Assembly: GCA_029564115.1 (NCBI GenBank)
Contig: JAKQQP010000233.1
Coordinates: 62,001 to 126,000 of the forward strand
Direction: 5' to 3'
Length of the DNA: 64,000 bases
Source: Candidatus Rifleibacteriota bacterium
Lineage (GTDB): Bacteria > Riflebacteria > Ozemobacteria > Ozemobacterales > Ozemobacteraceae
In this document: positions 42,936-51,283 of the stretch, piece by piece
Numbering within the stretch: the stretch's first letter is position 1
How the letters are laid out: each line of letters begins with the position of its first letter
Notes under the pieces: model-generated
The model's database searches: none
What the model was told of the DNA's origin: nothing
What the model saw: the letters and a program-made list of their open reading frames with translations, nothing else
Made by a program: the position numbers and the translations under genes

Positions 42936-42980
42936 ATATAGAAAACAGGCGGGCAATTACTGTCCGCCTGTTTTCTATAT
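42936..42980 (-). terminator. Strong, probably bidirectional hairpin terminator
   Basis: A perfect 17-base-pair stem: ATATAGAAAACAGGCGG (42936-42952) with CCGCCTGTTTTCTATAT (42964-42980) around an 11-base loop. The GC-rich core is followed by TTTTCTATAT on both strands. It ends transcription of the TTG-start gene at 43014-43406, 33 bases past its stop, and shields the downstream signalling genes. Confidence 0.85.
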
Positions 42981-43013
42981 GATTCCTTCCCTTGTCCAGG
43001 GCCTTGCGCAACT

Positions 43014-43406
43014 TTAGTTCAATCCAAGGTCTCCAAAGATTTTATAAACATGGCCATCTCTGGCGACCTGCAGCTCTTTGCCGGGAAATTCGTTCGGCAA
43101 TTCCTGCTGAAGCAGTTCGATAACTTCGTCTTCAATTTTTTCGACCAGGTCTGCCGGGACCTTTCGCAAAGTGGCTAGTTTCACCCTGAATACGTAGCCC
43201 GGGCCGTATTGCGAACCTATGCCCACAGAAAATGAAACCCCCAGATCGAACAGGCCGTCGGCATCGGGAGTAACCCCTTCGCCCCGAGCTGGACGATTAG
43301 GCCGCAGAGGAAACAAATCACCATATTTTTCTTCAAGAACCTCATCGATGTGATTGAACATTTTCTGCAGCTTGTCTTCCCATTTTTCAAGTAACGGATT
43401 TTTCAA
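43014..43406 (-). CDS. Conserved-looking soluble protein of unknown function
   Basis: A 130-residue protein starting at TTG (43406), seven bases after GGAGG in the divergent intergenic region. Helical N-terminus (KWEDKLQKMFNHIDEVLEEK), a central beta region (LFDLGVSFSVGIGSQYGPGY, VFRVKLATLRKVP) and a C-terminal helix plus strand (DLVEKIEDEVIELLQQELPN, LQVARDGHVYKIFGDLGL). No membrane segment or known motif. It is transcribed alone, divergent from mntP. I do not recognise the family. Confidence 0.65.
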   Translation of the reverse strand: MKNPLLEKWEDKLQKMFNHIDEVLEEKYGDLFPLRPNRPARGEGVTPDADGLFDLGVSFSVGIGSQYGPGYVFRVKLATLRKVPADLVEKIEDEVIELLQQELPNEFPGKELQVARDGHVYKIFGDLGLN

Positions 43407-43429
43407 GACGTTACCTCCAAAGGTTTTGT

Positions 43430-43458
43430 TTGGTTGTTTTATTCTGTCATGTTATTAT
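43430..43458 (+). promoter_or_regulatory. Sigma-70-type promoter of mntP
   Basis: TTGGTT (43430-43435) and TATTAT (43453-43458) with a 17-base spacer. A start point near 43465 leaves a leader of only about 28 bases, too short for a manganese riboswitch. An overlapping divergent promoter for the gene at 43406 is likely. Confidence 0.55.
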
Positions 43459-43492
43459 CAGGGCATAATACCACACAGAACTGCCAGACTCC

Positions 43493-44056
43493 ATGACATT
43501 GAACGATTTTATTTTCAGCCTCAGTATAGCTTTCGCACTCGGCTGCGACGCATTCGCCGTCGGCATGGCGGTTGGCACCCGTGGGCCGTGCCGAAGGGCC
43601 TGTTTTCGCCTGTGGTTTCATTTTGGCCTGTTCCAGTTTCTGATGCCGGTAATCGGCTGGCTGGTCGGAAGCTCCATCTACGAATATATCAAAGAAATAG
43701 ACCACTGGATCGCATTTGCCCTGATGTTCATCATCGCTGCCAGAATGCTCAAAGAAAGCCTGAGTGACGAAGAAGACGAAAGCACCGACTCGAACCGCCC
43801 TGACCCGACGCGTGGCTGGTCACTGGTAGGGCTTTCGGTCGCCACCAGCATCGATGCATTGGGCGTCGGGTTTGGTATGGGCATCGCCAGAATGGCTCTG
43901 TTTAAACCGGCTGTCGTAATCGGAGTCACAGCTGCGATAATGACCTATACAGGCATTGCCATGGGCAGACGGCTTTCAGTCACTTTTGGCAAAAGAGTTG
44001 AAACATTTGGTGCCCTGGTGCTGTTCGCCATAGCGTTTAAACTTCTCAGCATCTAA
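43493..44056 (+). CDS. mntP: Manganese efflux pump MntP
   Basis: A 187-residue inner-membrane protein with six helices in two inverted repeats. Both family motifs with essential Asp residues are present: ALGCDAFAVGMAVGTRGP in the first half and LSVATSIDALGVGFGMGIAR in the second. The middle loop is acidic (SDEEDESTDS). It exports Mn2+ to prevent toxicity. The ATG at 43493 has only a weak ribosome site. No yybP-ykoY leader is present, so control here may be by a transcription factor instead. It is followed by a convergent transporter gene after 21 bases. Confidence 0.95.
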   Translation: MTLNDFIFSLSIAFALGCDAFAVGMAVGTRGPCRRACFRLWFHFGLFQFLMPVIGWLVGSSIYEYIKEIDHWIAFALMFIIAARMLKESLSDEEDESTDSNRPDPTRGWSLVGLSVATSIDALGVGFGMGIARMALFKPAVVIGVTAAIMTYTGIAMGRRLSVTFGKRVETFGALVLFAIAFKLLSI

Positions 44057-44077
44057 TTTCTGCCGGCAGGCAACAGA

Positions 44078-45244
44078 TCAGTATATGACTATATAGAGAT
44101 AGTGTGCTGCAATCCCGGCAACCAGCCCCCCGACAGTGTGTGAAGCAAGCGCCCTGGATGTCAGTTCTCGGCATTTCAGAGCGTCGAGCATAGCGGTATG
44201 GGTGCTTAGATAGCCGCTCCAGCACATGCCCATCGCCGTAAATACGGCTATTTCGTTCCCACCCACAACGCCGTGGGCCAGAAATGTGCTGATAAGTGAA
44301 AGTGCCGCGCCTACGGCTCCCAGACTCGTTATCGGAAAAGCGATCAATTCTGGGCTGTTGAAGCCAAAAAGAAGTCTGAACAGCCAATCAAGCTTGCCGG
44401 CAATCCATGGCATAACCGGCACACCTTCGTAAGCCAGTCCCTGATAGCCCACAGAAGCATCGGAAGGCCCGAAAGTAAAAAGCATAACCATCGAGCTGAT
44501 GATCAACACCCCTGGAATAATTGCCAGACCAAGATCCACCCCTTGTTTTCCGCCGTCGAGAATTGCATTGAGAAAACGCAAAAACACTGGCCCCTGGGAT
44601 TTGAAAGAAATATCACCAACAACGGGCTCATCTGCAACGACAACCGGGGAGGCAGTATCTTCATTGAACACCGGCTTCACCAGATGCTGCATCATTCTCG
44701 TCGAAACTATCGCTCCGGCAATTGCGCCAAAAAGACCGATCACAGCGGCGCTCGCAAAGCCTTTCCCGATCATGAAGGTTATGACGATCAAACCCATTCC
44801 GAAAGCAGTTCCGAAATTGGTTAAAGAAACCAGCTCATACTTTTTAAAATAACCACTGAAGTTGCGGTCATGCGCCAGACCGATAATAGCAGGGTTGTCA
44901 GAGAAAAACGTCATCAGTCCGCCCAGGGCTGCGACTCCGGGAAGATTGAAAAGTGGTCTCATAAGAGGCGCCAGCAGCATTTCGAGCAGCCTGATCACAC
45001 CAAACTCGATCAACAGTTTGCCAAAAGCTCCTGCCAGAACTGTTATGCCCATGATATAAAAAACGGTATTCATCAAAAGATCATGAGCAGTCTTCATTAT
45101 GGTGTTGAGCATGTTGGACACGCCCATTTTCGAACCGGCAAAACCAAAAATAATGCCAAAAACCAACAGAAAAACAAGACCTTCAATTTTGCGCCAGGCA
45201 AGTTTGCGACGGGCGCGAACTATCTTTCTCTGAATACGGTTCAT
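44078..45244 (-). CDS. Nucleoside-recognition (Gate) domain membrane protein
   Basis: A 388-residue polytopic membrane protein with about nine helices. A basic cytoplasmic start (MNRIQRKIVRARRKLAWRKI) is followed by a Gate domain with the pattern LLEMLLAPLMRPLFNLPGVA then ALGGLMTFFSDNPAIIGLAH, and a second half with KQGVDLGLAIIPGVLIISSM and TSLGAVGAALSLISTFLAHG. It resembles the SpmA/SpmB and YjiH-type Gate proteins, whose substrates are mostly unknown. It is a single gene between convergent mntP and a divergent or unrelated upstream region. Confidence 0.82.
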   Translation of the reverse strand: MNRIQRKIVRARRKLAWRKIEGLVFLLVFGIIFGFAGSKMGVSNMLNTIMKTAHDLLMNTVFYIMGITVLAGAFGKLLIEFGVIRLLEMLLAPLMRPLFNLPGVAALGGLMTFFSDNPAIIGLAHDRNFSGYFKKYELVSLTNFGTAFGMGLIVITFMIGKGFASAAVIGLFGAIAGAIVSTRMMQHLVKPVFNEDTASPVVVADEPVVGDISFKSQGPVFLRFLNAILDGGKQGVDLGLAIIPGVLIISSMVMLFTFGPSDASVGYQGLAYEGVPVMPWIAGKLDWLFRLLFGFNSPELIAFPITSLGAVGAALSLISTFLAHGVVGGNEIAVFTAMGMCWSGYLSTHTAMLDALKCRELTSRALASHTVGGLVAGIAAHYLYIVIY

Positions 45245-45328
45245 GTTGCTTCAAACCTTTCTGCAAAACTATAGTATAAATGTTCTATGACTGGTTAAAA
45301 CGACGTAACGCGTGAAGTGACACCGATA

Positions 45329-46219
45329 TTACGGGCGCCCCGGCACCCCCATTACATGAAGAAAGTTCAAAAAACGCATCTCGAACTCGATCGGCGACCT
45401 GTTATGAGCACAAACATGCCACGCATCTTTTACAACCCAGGTCTGCGCCTGTGGTAAGCGTCGTTTCAATGATTCAAAAGCGCTCAGATCAGCACGTCGA
45501 TCTTTCTCGTCATGAATCAGAAAAACCGGTCGATTGCTGATTCCACGAGTTTTTTGTTCGGGATTGTTAGCGAGAAAATCAATGCCGGTCAATATTCTGA
45601 CAACTTTAAAAGCTATGTCCGTCAAAAAAGTGTCAGGAATACGGAGGTTGATCCAGGCGTCTCTTGCAGCAATTTTTCGCAGACTTTCAAAACTGGACTC
45701 GAGAATGAACGCTTTTATTTCGGGCAGATTTTCTGCGCCATTTATCAGAGAAGCGGCCCCCATCGATCTTCCATAGGCCGCAATGGGCGTAGATGAAGCA
45801 ATAAGCCCCTTTTCCCGGGCAACATCGAGAACTGCACGCAGATCTTGCCATTCATGCAGGCCAATTGTGGTAAAAGTACCGCCGCTGCGGCCATGCGCCC
45901 TGAAATCTGGCAGAAGAATACTATAGCCGGCACGTCGCAGAAACCCGACCATGTCATCCATGCGCATCAGGTTAACACCATGCCCGTGACAAAGCAGAAC
46001 AAGGCCGGCGTCAGGAACGCCCTGGTAGAAAACGGCATGAATGTCTATGCCATCTTCAGTGCGAGCCGACAATTCGATAAAGTCGCTGTCGGTCAACCGA
46101 CCCGCCGTTGCCAGAATCGGGCGATTGATCATTTCGTTAACGACATAGGCAAGAAGGCAGACCAGGGCTGTAACAAGCAGCCCCGCCACCCAGATCATTC
46201 TTTTTAACAGTCTGCGCAT
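45329..46219 (-). CDS. Membrane-anchored alpha/beta hydrolase
   Basis: A 296-residue hydrolase with an N-terminal helix (about 8-28). The fold markers are LCHGHGVNLMRMDDMVGFL (oxyanion region), RRAGYSILLPDFRAHGRSGG, nucleophile elbow AAYGRSMGAASLI with Ser in G-R-S-M-G, the catalytic Asp in LIHDEKDRRAD and His in VKDAWHVCAHN. It belongs to the serine aminopeptidase/YqkD-like group. Substrate unknown. The ATG is 11 bases past the M18 aminopeptidase stop, so the two form an operon. Confidence 0.88.
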   Translation of the reverse strand: MRRLLKRMIWVAGLLVTALVCLLAYVVNEMINRPILATAGRLTDSDFIELSARTEDGIDIHAVFYQGVPDAGLVLLCHGHGVNLMRMDDMVGFLRRAGYSILLPDFRAHGRSGGTFTTIGLHEWQDLRAVLDVAREKGLIASSTPIAAYGRSMGAASLINGAENLPEIKAFILESSFESLRKIAARDAWINLRIPDTFLTDIAFKVVRILTGIDFLANNPEQKTRGISNRPVFLIHDEKDRRADLSAFESLKRRLPQAQTWVVKDAWHVCAHNRSPIEFEMRFLNFLHVMGVPGRP

Positions 46220-46230
46220 AGTTCACTCAA

Positions 46231-47532
46231 TCAATGCGAGAAAAATTCCAGCAGAGCCCGGTTCATGTCGAGGTTGTCGTCAACCCCGCAAAGCTCGCGA
46301 ATTGAATGCATTGCCAGCATTGGCAAGCCGACATCGACCGACGCAATCCCGACATGTGTAGAAGAAATCGGGCCTATTGTCGAACCACCTCGCATGTCTG
46401 ACCTGTTCACGAACCGCTGGGTTTTAACGCCAGCCCGCTCGCAGATCTGCATAAATGCCGCTCCAGAAACTGCATCTGAAGTATAACTTCTGCTGGCACT
46501 CAATTTTACAGCCACTCCCGAATTAAGAGTCGGCCTTGAGGTCGGGTCAGCTTTGCCTCCCATATTTGGGTGCACTGCATGCGCCCCATCAGCCGAAATA
46601 ATGAAAGAGTGCGCGAGAGCCCGCAGATATTCGCTTCTGCCACCATCAAAGCCAAGCACGATGCGTTCAAGAAGCTCGGCAAGAATCTGCGAATCAGCAC
46701 CCTGACGTGTGGCACTGCCGACCTCTTCATGGTCGAAGCATGCCACGACACAGGTCGCGGAGGGCTTTTTCAGCTCGCAAAGAGAGTTGATACCGGCCAG
46801 AACTGAAGCAAGGTTGTCGATTCTGGCTGACGAAATAAATTCCTGGCGGGCCCCGACAAGACTTCCTTTTTCGAATTCATAAAGAAAAAGATCAAAATCG
46901 ATGATTGCGCCAGGTTCGATCTTCAGCTCATCAGCAAGCAGTTTTATGAGATATCCTTTTTCTTCGAGCTTCTGGTTTATCTGCCCGATAAGCGGAAGCA
47001 GATCGGTCTGCTTGTTTGGCACAAAGCCGTTATTGGCTTCAGGATTCATATGAATGGCAATATTCGGTATTATGCAAACGGGTCTGGCAATGTTAACAAG
47101 CCTAACCACAGGTTTTAAAGGGTCTTTGCCCCGGCAGACGACGCGGCCAGCGATGGCAAGCGGTCGGTCAAACCAGGTGCTCAAAATCGGGCCACCGTAA
47201 ACTTCGGTATTGAACTTGAGATATTTTTCTTCGGCAATCATTTCAGGGGCGGGCTTTATGCGGAAACACGGCGAATCGGTGTGGGCACCGACAATGCGAA
47301 AGCCAGCCGACGCCAAAGACTTGCTGCCGGCAACAAAAGCCAGCAGAGCCGAATCGTTTCTTACGATAAAATAACGGCCACCCGCCTTGATTTTCCAGTC
47401 ATCACCCTCTTCAAGCTGCTGAAATTTGCAGCTTTCGAGCATTCCTCTGACAACAGCCACAGCATGAAAAGCTGTCGGGCTTTTGTAGCAGAAGTCGATC
47501 AACTGTTGCGCCAAGCGAAGTGCGTCAGACAT
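46231..47532 (-). CDS. apeB: M18-family aminopeptidase (aspartyl aminopeptidase type)
   Basis: A 433-residue metallopeptidase of the M18 family, which removes N-terminal, often acidic, residues from peptides in the cytoplasm using two metal ions. Motifs: VGAHTDSPCFRIKP with the metal-binding His and Asp, RIDNLASVLAGINSL, the catalytic-Glu region ACFDHEEVGSATRQGADSQI, SADGAHAVHPN and the C-terminal RGGSTIGPISSTHVGI with a metal-binding His. The ATG at 47532 follows GAGGTG at six bases; an upstream in-frame codon at 47571 is less likely. Confidence 0.95.
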   Translation of the reverse strand: MSDALRLAQQLIDFCYKSPTAFHAVAVVRGMLESCKFQQLEEGDDWKIKAGGRYFIVRNDSALLAFVAGSKSLASAGFRIVGAHTDSPCFRIKPAPEMIAEEKYLKFNTEVYGGPILSTWFDRPLAIAGRVVCRGKDPLKPVVRLVNIARPVCIIPNIAIHMNPEANNGFVPNKQTDLLPLIGQINQKLEEKGYLIKLLADELKIEPGAIIDFDLFLYEFEKGSLVGARQEFISSARIDNLASVLAGINSLCELKKPSATCVVACFDHEEVGSATRQGADSQILAELLERIVLGFDGGRSEYLRALAHSFIISADGAHAVHPNMGGKADPTSRPTLNSGVAVKLSASRSYTSDAVSGAAFMQICERAGVKTQRFVNRSDMRGGSTIGPISSTHVGIASVDVGLPMLAMHSIRELCGVDDNLDMNRALLEFFSH

Positions 47533-47689
47533 TATTAACACCTCATAAATAATTTTTTCAGATTGTAACATATCATCCCCAATTCCGCCCGCTAAATCGG
47601 CATATCTGAACGTTCTGCCGTTTTCTTAAGAAACGCGCAACGCCGTGCCGATAATTAGATCAGACAAAGGCAAACAAGGACGGGCAGAC

Positions 47690-48103
47690 ATGAATATCAA
47701 CAGGTATCAAACAACGAACCTAATTCCCGGGTCTTACAGTAAGGTTAACGACAGCGGTTCAAAAACCGAAGACTCTGAAAAGCTGCAGAGGACCACTCTG
47801 ATAGACTGGCTCAAACAAGACCAGAAAAATGAAAAAACCGACGCTTTCACGCTTGAACGGCCGGCAGAAGGAACCTTGAACCTGGAGCCAATCGAACGCT
47901 ACCGTTACATGCAAAATCAGGGGCGTAAATATAGCGGCCTCAACAACAGTTACAATGACCCGCAGAAAGCGTTGGAAAAAGCGAATGAGATAATCAACAG
48001 CGCTATACTGCCACCAGGCCAGGACAATCCGGATATGGCTGAACTGACTCAGGCCCTGCAGATACGCCAGTTGATGCAGGGAAAACTTGATCTGGCCGCA
48101 TAA
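47690..48103 (+). CDS. Small hydrophilic protein of unknown function
   Basis: A 137-residue polar protein, rich in Asn, Gln, Lys and Glu, without membrane or signal segments. Two parts are visible: a disordered N-terminal half (MNINRYQTTNLIPGSYSKVN) and a helical C-terminal half (DPQKALEKANEIINSAILPP, MAELTQALQIRQLMQGKLDL). Its style is reminiscent of flagellar or secretion accessory proteins (for example rod-binding or chaperone-like), but no family can be named. The ATG at 47690 follows AAGGA. The prfC promoter begins only 16 bases after its stop. Confidence 0.5.
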   Translation: MNINRYQTTNLIPGSYSKVNDSGSKTEDSEKLQRTTLIDWLKQDQKNEKTDAFTLERPAEGTLNLEPIERYRYMQNQGRKYSGLNNSYNDPQKALEKANEIINSAILPPGQDNPDMAELTQALQIRQLMQGKLDLAA

Positions 48104-48118
48104 TCGCCTCACAAGCAA

Positions 48119-48147
48119 TTGACCGTGGCCTCGTTTTGCTGTATAGT
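48119..48147 (+). promoter_or_regulatory. Sigma-70 promoter of prfC
   Basis: TTGACC (48119-48124) and TATAGT (48142-48147) separated by exactly 17 bases. A start near 48154 would give a 26-base leader with GAGGA before the prfC ATG at 48180. Confidence 0.8.
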
Positions 48148-48179
48148 TTCTTCTTTATTTTATTGGTTTTGAGGAATCT

Positions 48180-49766
48180 ATGCACAAATATAACAAGACA
48201 GAAATCGACCGGCGCCGCTGCTTCGGTATAATCAGCCACCCCGATGCCGGTAAGACCACCCTCACCGAAAAACTCCTTCTTTTTGGCGGCGCCATTCAGA
48301 TGGCTGGGGCAATCAAGGCCCGCAAATCAGACCGGCATGCCACCAGCGACTGGATGAAAATCGAGCAGGAACGCGGCATTTCGGTTACCACGTCGGTAAT
48401 GAAGTTCGACTATCGCGATTACGAAATAAACCTTCTCGACACACCCGGTCACCAGGATTTCTCTGAAGATACATACAGAGTTTTAACAGCAGTAGACAGC
48501 GCTTTGATGGTCATCGACAGTGTCAAAGGCGTAGAAACCCAGACAGAAAAACTGATGTCGATCTGCAGAATGCGCAACACCCCGATCATTACCCTGATCA
48601 ACAAACTCGACCGCGAAGGTCGCATGCCTCTCGATCTGCTGCAGGAAATCGAAGACAAGCTGCAGATCGAATGCACTCCCCTGTCATGGCCAATCGGTAT
48701 GGGCAAAACCTTCAAAGGTGTCTACAACCTTTATCGCAAACAGATAGTTCTTTTCAGGCCGGGCGAAGCCCGTCGACCGCAGGATATCATCACTATCAAA
48801 GACCTGTCTGACCCCAAACTCGATGAAGTTCTCGGGTTTCAGGCCCAGGAACTAAGAGACGACCTTGAACTGCTGAGTGGGGCCGCCGCACCATTCGACC
48901 TTGAACATTATCTGCGCGGTAATCAAACCCCTGTATTCTTCGGCAGCGCCTTGAACAACTTCGGCATTCAGGAACTCCTCGACGCTTTTGTCGAGTTGTC
49001 TCCTGCGCCGACGCCAAGACAGGCTGAAACCCGCATTGTTTCACCCTACGAACCTGATTTCTCAGGTTTCGCCTTCAAAATTCAAGCCAACATGGACCCC
49101 GCCCACCGCGACCGCATTGCCTTCGTTCGCATCTGTTCAGGCAAATTCACCCGTGGCATGAAAGTTATGCACCACCGACTCGGCAAAGAAATAACCCTGG
49201 CCAATGCGACAATCTTCATGGCCCAGGATCGCCAGAATGTCGAAGAAGCCTACCCCGGCGACATCATTGGTATTCACAATCGCGGCACCATCAAAATTGG
49301 TGATACATTTTCTATAAAAGAACCCCTTAAATTCACCGGTATTCCTAATTTTGCCCCAGAAATCTTCAAAAGAGTAATTTTAAAGAACCCGCTAAAAACC
49401 AAACAGCTGCAAAAAGGCCTGCTGCAGCTATCTGAAGAGGGAGCAGTTCAGGTTTTTCGACCGCTGTTCGGAAATGAATACATCCTTGGCGCAGTTGGGG
49501 TTCTGCAGTTCGACGTCACCATGTCGCGCCTGAAAGAAGAATATGCTGTCGATGCAATTTACGAAACAGTCGAATATTCAATTGCCCGCTGGATAAGCAG
49601 CGACAATGAAGCCAGACTGGAAGAATTCAAAAAACGCTACAAAACAAGCCTGGCCTATGACACTGCCGAAGCCCTTACCTTCATGGCACCAGATAAATGG
49701 CGATTGAACTACGTCATGAAAGAATGGCCAGAAATCAAATTTTTCGAAACCCGCGAACACGAATAA
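48180..49766 (+). CDS. prfC: Peptide chain release factor 3
   Basis: A 528-residue translational GTPase of the usual RF3 length. G1 [15 protein letters not shown], the switch region [21 protein letters not shown]3 [15 protein letters not shown]4 NKLDREGR, and the RF3-specific C-terminal [19 protein letters not shown] with [22 protein letters not shown]3 recycles RF1/RF2 from the ribosome after peptide release. It has its own promoter and a strong terminator and appears to be a single gene. Confidence 0.98.
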   Translation: MHKYNKTEIDRRRCFGIISHPDAGKTTLTEKLLLFGGAIQMAGAIKARKSDRHATSDWMKIEQERGISVTTSVMKFDYRDYEINLLDTPGHQDFSEDTYRVLTAVDSALMVIDSVKGVETQTEKLMSICRMRNTPIITLINKLDREGRMPLDLLQEIEDKLQIECTPLSWPIGMGKTFKGVYNLYRKQIVLFRPGEARRPQDIITIKDLSDPKLDEVLGFQAQELRDDLELLSGAAAPFDLEHYLRGNQTPVFFGSALNNFGIQELLDAFVELSPAPTPRQAETRIVSPYEPDFSGFAFKIQANMDPAHRDRIAFVRICSGKFTRGMKVMHHRLGKEITLANATIFMAQDRQNVEEAYPGDIIGIHNRGTIKIGDTFSIKEPLKFTGIPNFAPEIFKRVILKNPLKTKQLQKGLLQLSEEGAVQVFRPLFGNEYILGAVGVLQFDVTMSRLKEEYAVDAIYETVEYSIARWISSDNEARLEEFKKRYKTSLAYDTAEALTFMAPDKWRLNYVMKEWPEIKFFETREHE

Positions 49767-49777
49767 ACAGAAAAAAA

Positions 49778-49825
49778 CAAAAAGACACAGAGTCGACGCA
49801 CTGACGACGGTTCTGTGTCTTTTTG
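49778..49825 (+). terminator. Rho-independent terminator of prfC
   Basis: CAAAAAGACACAGA (49778-49791) pairs with TCTGTGTCTTTTTG (49812-49825) around a 20-base loop that can itself pair partly. The T-run follows the stem on the plus strand. It lies 12 bases after the prfC stop. Confidence 0.88.
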
Positions 49826-49888
49826 CACTTGCCTGATCTTTCATATCTGCCGATATAGTAATTAGAATCTTGAATTGAGGAGGCCAGA

Positions 49889-50032
49889 ATGAAACGAGAT
49901 AAAAGTTCCAAACCCGCCCTTCAGCCCGAATGCAAAAACTGCAGCAGATTCGCTATACTTAAAACACCCTGCGATGCTTCTTACTGCATCTTCAGAGAAA
50001 AAAGAGACAAACCCGACTGGATAATTCTTTAA
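49889..50032 (+). CDS. 47-residue Cys-rich microprotein
   Basis: An ATG at 49889 preceded by a strong GAGGAGG site opens a 47-codon frame to TAA at 50030. The product has four Cys in two pairs, ECKNCSRF (Cys15/Cys18) and TPCDASYC (Cys28/Cys33), with basic flanks and an ending KPDWIIL. This looks like a single small zinc-binding knuckle. It sits 63 bases after the prfC terminator and should have its own promoter, which I cannot assign. The strong ribosome site and paired Cys argue that it is real. Confidence 0.6.
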   Translation: MKRDKSSKPALQPECKNCSRFAILKTPCDASYCIFREKRDKPDWIIL

Positions 50033-50404
50033 TTTCAGCTTTCACAGGCGGTTATAGATGCGGCAGGGGCTAATTAAGGCCGCAGCCGCCCAGACTTCAA
50101 AATGAATGTGATTTTTTTCACTTTTCGGGATTTAAAGAGAAAAAAAATCTGAGATTATTTATCTCAGTGATTTACCTCAACCAGTCTTTAGACTGCACTG
50201 CTCTCTTTTTATCTGATACGGCCCCTCACTTTGTCCCGGGCTGAGAAAGCTCAACAATAAGGTACAAAGTTCGGCGTCTCTCTAACTTCAGTATAACAAA
50301 AAAAATTACTGTACACCAGGCGCTTTTTTAATCTGAAAAAAATACCTCGGCGCGAACCGTTAACGGTGTGTTAGAATACTCGGAAAAAAGCGTGAGGTTA
50401 TTCA
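50033..50404. other. Intergenic region with small hairpins
   Basis: There is no coding frame in these 372 bases. Visible structures are CTGAGAT/ATCTCAG (50149-50167), CAGTCT/AGACTG with a two-base loop (50182-50195) and a perfect palindrome ACCGTTAACGGT (50356-50367) just upstream of a -10-like TAGAAT (50372-50377) that could drive the alpha/beta hydrolase gene. The palindrome is a candidate operator. AT-rich stretches lie in between. I recognise no riboswitch or known RNA family. Confidence 0.45.
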
Positions 50405-51259
50405 ATGAGCGAACTCGAGCAGACCACCGCTCTCGAAATACGGGAAACCCGCATTTCTTTTTCAGAAGTGGGCAAAGGCGAGCCTTTACTGATGTTACAC
50501 GGCAACCCGGGCAGCCGCAAAGATTTCGCCGAAATTATCAACCAGAACCAGTCAGACAACCTTCCATGCCGGCTCATAATGCCAGATCGCCCGGGGCACA
50601 ACGGCAGCGAAGAACTGCTGAACGAAACCGCTGACCCATGGCTCGATATTGAAGTTTACGCCGAACTCATAGATCGCCGCTGCAATGGCAGTGCCTGGCT
50701 ATTTGGCTATTCGATGGGCTGCCATATCGCGGCACGTCTCGCGATGCGTTTCCCGAACAAGATAAAGGGCATTATAATGGCCGCCCCATTTCTCGTCCCC
50801 GACAAAAAATCCGAAAAACCGTCTTCTGTCCCCGAACTGGCAAAAGGTGCCATCCTGGGCACTCTGCTCGGGATAGCTCTCCCGGTTCTCTCACAAAAGC
50901 GCATGCAACAGCACCTCGAAAATGTTTTTGCCCCCAAAGCTCCTTCACAAGAGTATATAGACACATGGCTACCACGTTACACCAGATTTGAGGCGCTTAT
51001 AGCCATGATGCAGGACAAAAACGCCATGCTCAAAACCATGAGCGAGGTCAAAGCAGGCATCAAAGAAATCGACTGCCCGGTATTTGCCATCATTGGCGAC
51101 AAAGATGCCATCTGTTCAGCAGACGCGCAACGGAGCTTCATTAGCGAGGCCCTGCCATCAGCCACAATTCGTTTACTCGAAGACGCCGGCCATGCCATAC
51201 CGCTGACGCACCCGGCAGAATGCCTCGATATAATTCGCCAGGCACTGCACATTTCATGA
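50405..51259 (+). CDS. Alpha/beta hydrolase
   Basis: A 284-residue soluble hydrolase. Motifs: EPLLMLHGNPGSRKDFAEII (oxyanion region), IMPDRPGHNGSEELL, the nucleophile elbow AWLFGYSMGCHIAARLAMRF with Ser in G-Y-S-M-G, Asp in IIGDKDAICSAD, His in LEDAGHAIPLTHPAE. It resembles haloperoxidase/esterase-type enzymes. The ATG follows GTGAGG. nqrB starts 24 bases downstream on the same strand, so it may be part of the nqr transcript, in the place where nqrA would be expected. Substrate unknown. Confidence 0.88.
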   Translation: MSELEQTTALEIRETRISFSEVGKGEPLLMLHGNPGSRKDFAEIINQNQSDNLPCRLIMPDRPGHNGSEELLNETADPWLDIEVYAELIDRRCNGSAWLFGYSMGCHIAARLAMRFPNKIKGIIMAAPFLVPDKKSEKPSSVPELAKGAILGTLLGIALPVLSQKRMQQHLENVFAPKAPSQEYIDTWLPRYTRFEALIAMMQDKNAMLKTMSEVKAGIKEIDCPVFAIIGDKDAICSADAQRSFISEALPSATIRLLEDAGHAIPLTHPAECLDIIRQALHIS

Positions 51260-51283
51260 TATCCGTTCCAAAATAGAGGTCAT

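Noticed and set aside
43407..43492. yybP-ykoY manganese riboswitch upstream of mntP
   Set aside because: The region is only 86 bases, contains promoter boxes and lacks the conserved paired loops of that RNA.
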